This document shows positions 23,637 to 34,786 of a stretch of 64,000 nt of DNA, one piece after another. The stretch comes from Cyathus striatus (lineage: Eukaryota > Basidiomycota > Agaricomycetes > Agaricales > Nidulariaceae), in contig JAOVFP010000007.1 in NCBI GenBank assembly GCA_025738555.1, forward strand, positions 3,782,001 through 3,846,000, in the 5' to 3' direction. Each line of letters starts with the position of its first letter. Position 1 is the first letter of the stretch. A program made the position numbers and the translations under genes. Below the pieces are notes generated by a model. It ran no database searches. It was not told the origin of the DNA and saw nothing but the letters and a program-made list of their open reading frames with translations.

Positions 23637-23715
23637 GTGTTAAGTGGGAATCGAATCCTCGGAGGGTCAAGTTGCAAATTTACTATTGAGCAAGTTACCA
23701 CTACCCTGTTGACAC
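23637..23715 (-). pseudogene. degenerate tRNA-like copy 6
   Basis: Acceptor GTGTCAA/TTAACAC is mostly paired through linked changes on both strands. D arm and B box (GGATTCGATTCC) are retained. The anticodon loop is changed as in copy 3. Confidence 0.6.
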
Positions 23716-23950
23716 TTAGATGTGCTAATGACGAACTCAATATGACGAAATGAAATAGCTTCAAGAATTCAATACTCAATGCTTGAATCCATTCACCAAA
23801 TAATCGTGAACATGAAGAAAAAAATTAATTGTGCGAGTCGTACCAATTAATACATTCTAAAAGGTAGTAAGGGTCGTTGAATAGGGTGTTAAAACATTAC
23901 AATGAAAATCATAAATGTATATATTTATATGATGACGAAAACGGAACAGT

Positions 23951-24047
23951 GCATTAAGAGGAAAGCCAACCCGGGCCTAGCGAGTCGGAGAACCTTCTCA
24001 AGTGGGCGGTGGGAAACGACCTTAGTTTACCACTATTCCACCAGTGC
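23951..24047 (-). pseudogene. degenerate tRNA-Gly-like copy 7
   Basis: 3' acceptor TTAATGC is kept, but the 5' strand is GCACTGG, so the stem is broken. The region aligns with copy 4, including a longer insert in the anticodon arm. Confidence 0.55.
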
Positions 24048-24299
24048 TTGACAGCCATTGTACCGTTTATATGCATGGGGAAGTGAATGCACATTGATAC
24101 ATACTGGAGAATATAAAGTTGGGGCGGCTTATGTCTTGGTCTGGTACAACCTCAAAAGAGAAGCACAAAGAGATCGTCATCACAGTTTACAGTTACACTT
24201 GGAGACGTCAAATGTGTATTGGTATTAATTAGATAGTAATGTAACCTTCGAAAATGAAAGGAACGGTGTTAGATTTCTATGGAACATATCTATAGTAGT

Positions 24300-25968
24300 T
24301 TAATGTTCAATATCGTCTGGATTATTTCCACTTAACGAAGTAATCCGAATATCTGAGGACCACACATCGCGCCGACGGTTAACATCTCTGTCATGACATT
24401 CCGAAAGACGTAAAATCAATCGGCAAGCAATAGTGGTGGAAAACGTTGGCACAAAACACGCGTGTATCATGGGATTTAGCGCCTGTCATTCCCCTATTCA
24501 AACAGCAGCTACGGAACTCTAAAGGAGAACTTACTGGCTTAAATGACCACAAAAGGCCAACGATTAAATATATTACGAATGCTCTACAACGAGAATGGTA
24601 TGTTAATGAGCAATGCAATGGATAATAAAGCGACCTACAAGCCGTAGTACATTAGGCTGTCCCCAACTATAAGCCTGATTAGAGAGAATCTCCGAAAGGT
24701 GGAAGCATGTCTAAGATCAGACACGAATTTCCAGATGGTCAGGGAGAATAAAATACTCTCGAAGATAATTGTTGTTGTCCAGTATAATGGTATATTATGC
24801 ACGTGAACGCTGGTCTGCTTCAAACATACATAAGTTCCTCCGATCTGCTTCACGACTACTGATTCAGACTAGTTAGTAAATGTGGCCACCAATAGACTCC
24901 ATACAAGAATTACCATTGGAATTTTGCTGTCTGTATAGCGTTGCGCCAGCTGTCCCTAATACTTCGAAAACAAATAGACAGCATATCGTGCAGATGAACT
25001 GTTTATCGTTGTTGTAAAGCGCAGACAGTCGATAGCAGAGTGTAGCTAGGAGAGCAATAACATATTTCAATAACCAAAATTGGTGAAAATAATACTAACC
25101 TTGACAGAGGTACAAAGAAATACAAAAGCCCCACGGAATTAAATAAAATGCTACATTACCTATAGATAATATTGAGCAAGCCGCAATAAGATATTCCTAA
25201 TTACATACAGCTGTAACGAGTTCAGTTGAGAGAAATAGTGAATGGTTGATGAACCGTACTACTAGTAAGCACGGCTGTAATCAGGTGTTGATGTACAAAA
25301 GAATCATGGATAACATACGCTCTGAGAAGGATGCGTCTGAAATGCTAATTTCGGTATTTTTCAAACGATTAGTTAAATAGATTATATATAAAGATGTACT
25401 GTGTCTTACTTGCATACCATTGGAAACTACCATAGCTTTTGTTAGTTCACGCGAAGATAGTTGAAGTACTTAGAAATCATGCTCGCCTAATAAATAAATC
25501 TCCAGCGTACCGAGTCTGAATACACACCGATTCACTTTAGAAGTATTCTAACCAAAGTAATATGTGGCTTACCCCAATAAACAATATTTTAGAGCTCGTC
25601 CAAGGTCTGCTCTAAAGAGTTCAAAATATGCAAAATAAATCGTGACATTTTTGTTTTATTTTGGGCAGTAGTAGTAACGAACCCAAATGTATTCCACCTG
25701 AGTAACCCGGGATCAGATCATGTTCCGTGTTCACAGGTTGCGACGTACCTCTGAATCGACGGCGCACACTTTATATACATACTTAGTGCTAAGTAACGTA
25801 GGATAAAAAGACAGCCCACTATGATCATAAAGAGTAATTATGGTAGAAATTGCTATAGGATGACACGTCGTGCCGATAAGAATACGTTTACATGGTAATG
25901 TGAAACTTACATTGTGTACAACGAAGTAACATATTCATATATTCTCTTATAGCCAGTGATACGTTCAT
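24300..25968 (-). CDS. DUF6533-type multi-pass membrane protein (copy A)
   Basis: Supported exons: 25968-25911, 25852-25820, 25768-25749, 25697-25683 (15 nt), 25611-25573; later ones cover about 25070-24900, about 24853-24639, 24583-24535 and 24482-24300. The start reads TIITLYDHMCAVDSEVEYIW and RPWTSSKILFI, the N-terminal signature of basidiomycete DUF6533 membrane proteins (YDH, D-x-EVEYIW, K-x-L-x). Several hydrophobic spans follow (YVIALLATLCYRLSALYNN, ESILFSLTIWKF, AFVIYLIVGLLW), then a charged cytosolic tail (CRLILRLSECHDRDVNRRRD). Function of the family is unknown. Exons between about 25570 and 25080 are uncertain. Copy B is its tandem duplicate. Confidence 0.72.
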
Positions 25969-26554
25969 GAAAAGTGACATCTGATATGTGTACTACCGAG
26001 GAAGTTTCATTCAAGGATACTACTCGGAATTATATAGAGAAAATATCCTGGCCAATGCTACTTATTCCCATTCGATTTTAGTCAAATTTTAGTGCTCTAA
26101 ATACGTAAGCGAACACAGCACACAGCACAGGGACAGCCTAGTGGCTGCCGACCTTGCGCAGATCCGAAACGTGGAACGAAATCTTAACAAATCAAGTCCT
26201 AACCTACTTACATCAGTCTTACATCTGCATCCAGTCTGCATCATGCAAGGGGCGGCGCCACAAGAGACTAATAGAGCATATAGGCTATAGTTTCCATTCC
26301 CCGACACTACTCTCTTCTTTCAAAACACTGCGTCAAATCAGGTATAAGAATACTTACCGACATGTGAATACATTTGAACGGGATGTAGTAACACAAATGA
26401 CATGCATTCATTCTTAAGTACCTGAAGTTAATCCAAAATAAATCAACGCACTTATCTACCATCACTATCAAACTGCACACATAATACAAAGGAACTGTTC
26501 TAATGAAGAGATAAATTATACAGAGTTTACGCGAGTCTACGGTAGCATATTCCA

Positions 26555-28266
26555 TTAATGGTCAGGACCATCCAGTGGGTTATTTCTTCTCAGCGACGTG
26601 ATTCGAATATCCGAGGACCACACATCGCGCCGACGATTAATATCTCTGTCATGGCACTCCGAAAGACGTAGAACTAATCGACAAGCAATAGTGATTGAAA
26701 ACGCTGGCACAAAACATGCGTGCACCATGGGATTTAACTTCTATTATTCTATTCAAAAATAACATTACGCAACGCTAAAGAAAGACTTACTGGCTTTAAT
26801 GACCACAGTAGTCCAACGATTAAATATATTGCAAGTGCTCTATAACGAAATGACATGTAAATGAGTAGCACAAGTGAAGAATAAAACGACCTACAGGCCA
26901 TAGTACATTAGGCTGTCCCCAACTATAAGTCGAATCAGAGAGAATCTCCGATTGATGGGTGCATGCCTAAGATCAGACATGAATTTCCAGATGGTCAGGG
27001 AGAATAAAATACTCTCGAAGATTATTATAGTGGTCCAGTATAATGGCATGTTATGGCGCATGCTAGTGTTGGTCAGCTTTAAACATTCATAAACCCCTTT
27101 GATGTTTTTCACAACTACTGATCTTGACTAGTTAATAAATTTAACAGCTAATGGAACTATACGAATACCAGTAGAATGTTGTTGTCTCAGGTATATTGCT
27201 GCCGCAGTGGTTCCCACTATTTCGAAAACAAATAGACAACATATTGTACAGATGAGCTGTTTGTTATTATTGTAAAGCGCAGAAAGCCGATAGCAGAGTG
27301 TGACTGGGAGAGCAATAATGTATATTCAATGATCAAATCGGAGAAATAGCTTACCTTGACAGAAGTATAAAGAAAGACTAAAAACCCATGGAATTATATA
27401 AAACGTTGCACTGCCTGTAGATTGAGATTCTGAGTCAGCCGCGACAAGGTAACCATAAATTGTAACATACAGCTGTAGCGAATTCAGTTGAAGGACATAA
27501 GGATTCAGGAATGATTAATAAATCGTACAACTAGTAGGCGGATTCCTATAATCAGATATTGACATCCAAAAAGCAAGAATGACATACGCTCTGAGAGTGT
27601 TGTGACTGAAATGCTAAATTTCAAATGATTGGTTATACGGACTATACATAACAGTGTACTGCGCCTTACTAGTATACCATTGGAAGCTACAGTTTCTGTT
27701 AGTTTATGTAATAAATATCCGTGAAGTGAAAATTGTGCTCGCCTAATAAACAAATCTCCTGCGTACCGAGTCTGAATACCCCGGATACATTCTAAAAACA
27801 TTCTATTAACTAGCATAACATATGACTCACCGCAATATACAATATTTTAGAGCTCGTCCAAGGTTTGCTCTGAAGATATTAACAAATTTAGATCAACTTG
27901 CTAGTGTTCTGTTCCGTCTCGGGTACTAACGAACCCATATGTATTGCACCTAGTAAATAATACCAGATCAACCAATGTTGCATACAGTATACATTCACTG
28001 CCATGTTCACAGGGTGCAACGTACCTCTGAATCAATGGTACACACTTAATATAAGTACCATTGAATAAATTAGATGTATGGTTACTGTTAGTGCTTATTA
28101 AATGTAATGGAAGGATAGAAGATAGTTCAGTGGTCGTAAAGAGTAATAATGGCAGAGATTGCTACAATACAACGTAAGAATAAGTTTTTGCGGTAATGCA
28201 AAACTTACATTGAGTATAACGAAGCATCATGTTCGCATGTAATGTTACATCCAGCAGGAGGTCCAT
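26555..28266 (-). CDS. DUF6533-type multi-pass membrane protein (copy B)
   Basis: Tandem paralog of the gene at 24300. Exons 28266-28209, 28161-28129, 28044-28025 and 27949-27935 have exactly the same lengths (58, 33, 20, 15 nt) as copy A. It continues with KPWTSSKILYI, a TRYAGDLF stretch, ALPVTLCYRLSALYNNNK, ESILFSLTIWKFMSDLRHA, and ends CRLVLRLSECHDRDINRRRD with stop at 26555. The transmembrane and tail segments differ from copy A mainly by conservative changes, which suggests both were kept under selection. The donor after exon 2 reads GA (28128-28127) where copy A has GT, so splicing of this copy may be impaired, or the base may be wrong. Confidence 0.7.
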
Positions 28267-29312
28267 GTAAAGTGAGGTGTGCATCATACCGAGACAGGCG
28301 GGGCAAACCTGAGGTGTCATTCAAGGGTACTTCTCGCAATTATATGGAAAAATTGCTGATTGGATGACTTCCCATAAGGATCTGGCGTAGTCTGACGACG
28401 CCAGATTTTCAAACTCCGGTTTATGCCTCACTGACGCCAGACCATAAGGCAGCTGTCCATCGGCTTCAGATGGATTCACAAGAGTAATAGACTGTGATAG
28501 AGTAGGCAAGACCAAGAGGAGAGGAAGGGAAGCGGACAAAATGGAGATATCGGTTGAGATGAGCCATGTGGAAACGTCACATAGGTGAGTAAACATACCT
28601 TTTGGGGACATCTGGAGGCATTTAGAAAGCTTTCGCAAGTCTGGCAGAGGGGGGGGGCCTCGCCAGATGTTCATGTCTGGCGCAGTCTGACGGTACTCGA
28701 GAATTTGAAATTCTGCTCAGCACCTCGGCACGTCAGCATCTGGCACAGTCTGATGCGCCAGATGCTTACAGGAAGTCATCCATTGATCCCAATAGTTATC
28801 AAACTCTCCATTCAATTTTAAGTTTTTAAGCATTTTAAATACGCAAGCGAACACGATTCAGGGATAGCTTACAGGTGGGCGCTGATCTTGCGCCAATCCT
28901 TGTTTCAAAGTTTGAGTTGAAACTTGGATGAAGCCTTCACGAGTGAAGCTTGAAGTCATTTAAATTATGTATAATCTTACGAAGTCTATAAGTACATCTG
29001 CACCATGCAAGCAGTGCTAGTCACCAAGAAGCTAATGGCGGTCAAGCTGCAAGCTTCAAGTCAAAGAAATGGCAGCTCAAAGAGTCTTCAAATGCTCAGG
29101 CCGAGCAAGGGCTGTTGGAGTTTATTTGTTCTGATTTTCTTCCTTTGAAACCAAGTGCACTAGTATACAAGCTGGGGTAAAAGATTTTAAATGTTCTTAA
29201 GGCAACAAAATGATACAATGATCAAGAAAAGAAATATCTGACTGAATATGTGCCAACATTTTTACATTTCAAAAATATACAGCTTATTTAAAATTTTGGA
29301 CCCATTGATGGA
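28267..29312. other. upstream region of copy B
   Basis: Outside the MITE-like insertion this aligns loosely with the region upstream of copy A (for example ACGCAAGCGAACAC at 28841 and ACGTAAGCGAACAC at 26102), so the duplication extends beyond the coding region. Confidence 0.5.
28361..28782. mobile_element. MITE-like inverted-repeat element
   Basis: The ends are inverted repeats beginning TGGATGACTTCC and continuing to ATCTGGCG (27 bp, three mismatches). Subterminal CTGGCG-AGTCTGA motifs recur inside. It is 422 bp and has no transposase. The matching spot upstream of copy A lacks it, so it is an insertion. A target-site duplication is not clear. Confidence 0.65.
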
Positions 29313-29425
29313 TGCATTAGGAGGGAATTGAAGTTATCAAACCCCTGGTGGGTTGAGACTTGAGATTTGGTTGAGATCATTCTCTCAAATGGCAACGACC
29401 CAGGTTACCACTACCCCATTAATGC
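29313..29425 (-). pseudogene. degenerate tRNA-Gly-like copy 8
   Basis: Isolated from the array by about 5 kb. It matches copy 1 closely in the 5' half (acceptor GCATTAA, D arm, GGTCG stem, TTGCCAT), but the intron-like insert is longer, the T loop carries extra bases and the 3' acceptor has one mismatch. Confidence 0.65.
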
Positions 29426-29429
29426 AGTC

Positions 29430-32357
29430 TCCATTGTTTGCACAGCTTCAACATAGTGCCCTTTTGTTGATCGCCTCTGTACCAGCAGTCTTTGGACACA
29501 GAAGGAATTGGCTGGGAATTACAGCACTAGCAGAACCCCTTGTACTGGCTTGTGCTCTCTAAGATACACACAATTGATTTATCTTAAGTATCTCCTTCTG
29601 ACCCACTGCTCTCTGTCTTATCTTCCAACTCATTCTCCAACTCATCCTCTGCCCCATTTTCCTATCCATGCCTGTCCATGCCTTAAGCCTTTCACACTTG
29701 AGTCATCTGAATTGGGGGTATCTCCAACTTGGAACTCCAGGCCACAACTGATGGACATACCATACCACATTGTTCCTTAATCACACCGTGTAATGCATCA
29801 GAAAAAAAGTGCACCACATACATTGGTGCAGAAATAAAATATAATAGTTAAAAATATGTTGTAAACCTCAAAAATATATTGTATTGATGACAAGTATTGT
29901 GAACCACTAGTATGGAACCTCAGAAATACCAACCCAGCAATAGTTGCCAACATTGTATGATATTGTTCCCACAGAATCCAGTACAATACTTATGAGCCAT
30001 ACAAGGCTCACAAGGCAATACAAGTTGGTGCAATTCAATATAATCCATCACAATCTAATACAATGCCCTTGCATTGGAATCTTGGAGAATAAGTCAATAT
30101 AAGGCAAGTGGAAGGAATGCTTCTAATGGTACTATCTCTACTGCTCACTTAATTTAAACCAGTATTGATTAAAAGCATTTATATTGATTGACAATCATAG
30201 TACAGTTTGGTAGTTACAGGACAATGGACACAAACACAACAAAGCCCATGATATGGGAGGTGTGCATGCACAAGAAAAAGAAATGTGATGTGACAAACAA
30301 GGAACAAAGTGAGGAAGAAGAGATGAACATACAGTGTATGAAAAGAGGAACATATGAACAAAAGACAAGGGTGTAAGGAATGAATGAAGAAAAAACAGAA
30401 GACAAGATATGAAATGTACCTTCACACTCACATTTCCCACTCTCCTCCCTTCTGGTATTAAGCCCCTTCTCCCACCATTTCCAAATACACAATGCACTCA
30501 TGACATACCTGTGCCATGAGGCTGAGTACCAACTATAAGAGGTTTGACATGGTTGAAGAGGAGTGCATCAGCCTCATGAATAAAGGGAAAGAGAGAAAGA
30601 TACAAGGGGCGAAGAGAGGGTGAGAGAGATGGCGAATGGAAGAGGGTGGGGTAGGAAGAAATTGGAGAAGAAGGATGAGGAAGGGAGATGAAGATACAAT
30701 GTACATGTGCATAGCTATCTTCATCTCCTCCTTGTTCTGGTCATCAGGCACTGACCTAGACTGATGCTGTAGTCACGGATGCACTACCCTTGCAGTCATC
30801 ATTGTGGGCATTGTACTGTTACAGGTGTCATCATTATGGGCATAGGTGGGGGGTGTTGGGGCCATTGTGGGTGTTTTATGTATTGTCCTCCATGTCATCA
30901 TGAGCGAGGGCTATGTCATTGTCGGGGTGGTGGTGGCTTAAACTGGTATGAAAGGGGGTCATTGATTGAGGGAGTGGACTTGAGGTGGGTGGTGGATGTG
31001 GAATTGTTGCAGTGGCAGTGGCAGTGGTGGGTGAGACAAGCATGAAATAGCACTTTGCTGGCACCAGCCCTCTCAGGTGAGATAGAACTGTCCCTCTCGG
31101 TGCTTCCCTTCCATGCACAAAGGTCTTCCTATATGTACCCTCATATTCACCAGTGGGAGTTGAAGAATCCACCATTAGTATATGCTATGCAGAAAGTAAG
31201 GAACTTAACCACCTAATAGTAGTCCCCCTTCTGTTCACACCATCTTCAACTGCCTCTCCTCACTAACCCTCCAGTGCCTGATAGAACCTCACAGCCTCAA
31301 ATGAAACATTACCCTCCTCTTGAGTCTTAGAGACTCCTTGATATCCTTTGCACATGTGCAAAGCTGCTGGGCAGAAGCACGATCTTTTTGAGGGAGAGGG
31401 TGCAAATGGCATTTTAGCCTTTGATTATTGAGTGGGGGAGTTTGAAGGAATTGGATGAGTGGAAGTAGAAAGGAAGACAGAAGGGGGATGGAGGGGATGG
31501 GAAGGGGAGGGGGATAGGATGGGGGTGGCAGAGGGAAGATGGTGGGGGTAAGAAAGAAAGAGTGAGCCAATGACTGGCACTGAACTGGCACTGTGCATGG
31601 GCCAGGCACATAATGATGTGCACTTGTTTGTTTGGCATTAGTCATGACACAACAGAACAAATAAAGTCACAAATTGTGACTGGCCCGTGACCCCATGCAC
31701 ACAGTCTGTCTCTGAGAGTCGAATGAAGTGAAACTCAGACTCTGAGTTCACATCAATCAGCCCATGGCCACACATCTCAATTTATTTAGTTGCTCTACAA
31801 GGACTTAGAGCTCTCCAATAACTGTACTCAAGTACTTGTTAGAGCTTCCAACCTTTACTGAACAATGCAAGAAAGTCTGTATTTCATACCTAGGTACCAT
31901 AAACTAAATGGGCTACTGTGTTCCTAAAGCCCTATAATGCTGCAAAAACTTATCAAATTACTCATAGATACCTAATAATTATGTTTATTATATTTAAATT
32001 TCTTAATCCCCAATAATAAGTTGTAGAAGTCACTTTGAAGCCTACTCTTGCTATGATTGTCCATATTTTCACACATAGTGACCAATGCTGTTGCCAAACA
32101 ACTCTGCAACAACACAACAAATGTTTGTATCACTGTTGCCAAATAATGGTCAACATTTTATTTGCTAGGACTCAATATTTATTGTGATTGGGTTACAACA
32201 ATTGTACCTTAGGAGAATGGTGTGTCAGTAATCTTGTTATATGCTCATACTTCATTACCGTATTTTCTTTGTAAGTACCAACCTCCTCATTCACTCACTC
32301 CAACTACATGCATTAATGAGAAATCTCATTATCAATGAGCACCTCATTCAAGTGTTT
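29430..32357. other. non-coding, repeat-like region
   Basis: No supported gene. Purine/pyrimidine-asymmetric low-complexity stretches occur at about 30540-30720 and 31440-31560, and these generate long but compositionally biased ORFs. It is probably eroded transposon sequence. Confidence 0.4.
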
Positions 32358-32362
32358 ATTTG

Positions 32363-32735
32363 TGTTAGGATTTCGTCTCTTATCTAATCTTTTATCTAAT
32401 CATATCTTATCCATGTCATGTGATAGTCACATGACCTACAATGCGAACACCATGCGTATCAACATACATTACTCATCACAACTGTGGGCACAGTTGCACA
32501 GTTCGGCCATATGTATTACATGAGTTCTTAATGTAGAAGCACAGTAACATGTGTTGTAGTGTAGGCTAAAGTACATGCGATTACTTCATGGTTCTTTTCT
32601 ATAAATATGGTCTTTCTAGTCAGTAGTTCGTTATTCTTGTGCTAGTTTATTCCAGACTAGTAATAAGACTCATCTTCTTCTCACGTTCAAGTGTTTAAGT
32701 TCGGCTTCGAGTATTTTGCTCGTCTGTCGCTAACA
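32363..32735 (+). repeat. 5' LTR of Gypsy element
   Basis: Starts TGTTAGGATT and ends CGCTAACA. A TATA-like CTATAAATATGG near 32599 is the likely core promoter. 373 bp, six transitions relative to the 3' LTR. Confidence 0.97.
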
Positions 32736-33101
32736 AAAGCACAAGAATCTACCTCATTCCTCGACCCCGAACTTCCCTCTTCTCGCCGAACCCCGGCAAA
32801 ACTTCTTTCTATAATCTCGTTCCCCGTCTTGGGCCTTTTGGACCAGACGTACACTCCATTCGATAGACTTGATCGTTGTACTTGGAAGTACGAGAGGACC
32901 GGTGTAACGTTGAGCCCGACACTGTCCGAATTACCGATCATCTAAGGCCCTCTGCCTTAAGTTTGGCACGGCGCCAGTGACTGGGGAGGCTACCACATGT
33001 TGCCCCAGCTGGTTCTATCTGCAAGAAAGTGTGCGTGAAACTTAGGACGTCTCGCTAGTTTCCGAGCATCCTCAAAAGCTTCTGTTACTCGATCTATCAC
33101 G

Positions 33102-33536
33102 GTGGCACCAATCACTTGTTCCCAAACCCTTCGATCCCTCCGATCACGTTCCTATCACATACCCTCTTCATCCGTACCAATCTATATTTCTCAAACCCGT
33201 CCCACACCTTACTCCCGTCCTCAAACTCCGAGAGCCGTGTCGGTGGACTCCGACGACTCGGACTTTGATCCCAACACATATCTCTCCCTTCACCAAATCC
33301 CCAACTATATTCCACCACCCCGTCCTTCTACTCCTCCTATTCGCCGAATTCTTACCATCATCACTGAACCCGGACACGACGACACTTTAAGATTTAGCAC
33401 CCCTACCCGATACATACATCCTTTCGAAAGAGATTTCTATTCCCCTTTAGGATACGAAACCCTTCTCAACACTGTTGATAACGACGGAAAAGAACTCCCT
33501 ACCCCAACATACCCCGATTCGGACATCGATCTATAA
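33102..33536 (+). CDS. small Pro/Ser-rich ORF before gag
   Basis: 144 codons between the leader and gag. It is rich in Pro, Ser, Thr and Arg (YIPPPRPSTPPIRRILTIIT) with an acidic stretch (VDSDDSDFDPNTY). It has no known domain that I recognise. Its stop TAA overlaps the next ATG by one base (TAATG at 33534-33538), an arrangement that favours stop-restart translation. It may be an N-terminal part of the structural gene or an accessory protein. Confidence 0.55.
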   Translation: MAPITCSQTLRSLRSRSYHIPSSSVPIYISQTRPTPYSRPQTPRAVSVDSDDSDFDPNTYLSLHQIPNYIPPPRPSTPPIRRILTIITEPGHDDTLRFSTPTRYIHPFERDFYSPLGYETLLNTVDNDGKELPTPTYPDSDIDL

Positions 33537-34786
33537 TGATCTCAGGAGAAATTATTCTCGGCTTCATTACAGCCATAGTAATGGTCTTTATGAAAGACGA
33601 AATTGTGACAAGATGGACGAACATGACTCCTGCCAATAAGCAGCTAGTCACAGAAAGTGTTTCCGCAATGACTCAAGGAGTCATTAAAGAAATCAGATAT
33701 GGAATTAAGGAGGATTGACCGGAACCCAAGGAAAAGGTCGAGATTCCAGAAGACTACGAAGGAGATCCCCATATGGTCAATAATTGGATTAGACATATGA
33801 TGCTGTACTTCCAGGAAAAAAATATCACGAACGACTGGAAGAAAATTACGATAGCCTTACCAAAGGTAAAGAAAGGAAAAGACAACCGAGCACAACGTTG
33901 GGCAGACACATTTTTAGGCGATCTAATTCTGTTCAATGAAGAACGAGCTAAATGGAAGCTATTACACGACGGAAAGGAACCTACTTTACAGGACACCCAG
34001 AAGGTTAACATCGAGGCAACAGAAGACTCTCCAGTGATCATTCATGACGCATTTCAAACAGCTTGCCCCTTTGCCAACTGGAACATGTTTGTTGAATGTC
34101 TTCAATTCTTCTTTATCTCCACGGAAACCCAGAACAATGCAATCGAACAGATCAACAAAGTAGTACAAGGAACACGACCTGTTGAAGATTACACGATCGA
34201 TTTTATGCAATGGATGAACTTGACAGGGTTTGATAATACGGCATTAGTAGATAAATATCGACGTGGAATGCACCCTCTCCTAGCCAGAAGACTTATGGAA
34301 GTCGGAGGACTTAAAGTCACCGACAAACTTATCGACTGGGTTGATAAAGCCGCGGAATACGAAAGGAATCGCCGAGAAGCTAATTTTGGACGAACTCAAC
34401 AGAATCTTGGACGACCTCAGAATCAGAATCAGAATCAAGGACGCCCTCAAAATAACACGAACCCCGGAACCCAACAAACACCGAACACGCAACAACGAAC
34501 ACCTGATCGGTCCAATCTTACGGTATCACAAGGAGGCAATCGTATGGACCTAGACCAACTCAAAAAAGAAGGTCGATGTTTTTATTGTAAAGAGAAAGGA
34601 CATATGTCCAACACATGCCCAAAGAAACCACGCGGACCTTATGTACAACGTAACGTAAATATGGACTCTTCTATACCTGTAGCTTCAACTAGCGGAATAG
34701 TAGAATTACCAGATGTAACTAAATTATCGGAAGAACAACGCGCTCTCCTCATTGCTCAATTGGGTTTTCCCCAAGGCCAGCAGTGA
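33536..34786 (+). pseudogene. Gag with in-frame TGA
   Basis: The frame from ATG 33536 to TGA 34784-34786 is interrupted once, by TGA at 33716-33718 after YGIKED. A CGA codon there would differ by a single C-to-T. The segment after it carries a retrotransposon capsid-like region (GDPHMVNNWIRHMMLYFQ, FAEW-like and VEDYTIDFMQW motifs) and a CCHC zinc knuckle CFYCKEKGHMSNTC at about 34577, followed by a basic stretch. The first 20 residues are hydrophobic (IILGFITAIVMVFM), unusual for Gag. If the first part is not used, a shorter Gag could start at ATG 33773. Confidence 0.85.

Noticed and set aside
22665..24047. CRISPR-like array
   Set aside because: Spacing is irregular, the repeats are about 80-100 bp with tRNA folds, and the genome is eukaryotic.
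28321..28674. 117-codon minus strand ORF
   Set aside because: Lies mostly inside the MITE-like inverted-repeat element and is absent from the equivalent site upstream of copy A.
30195..31660. ORFs of about 100-123 codons rich in Pro, Phe, Ser
   Set aside because: Produced by purine/pyrimidine-skewed low-complexity DNA; overlapping ORFs in two or three frames, no splice partners.
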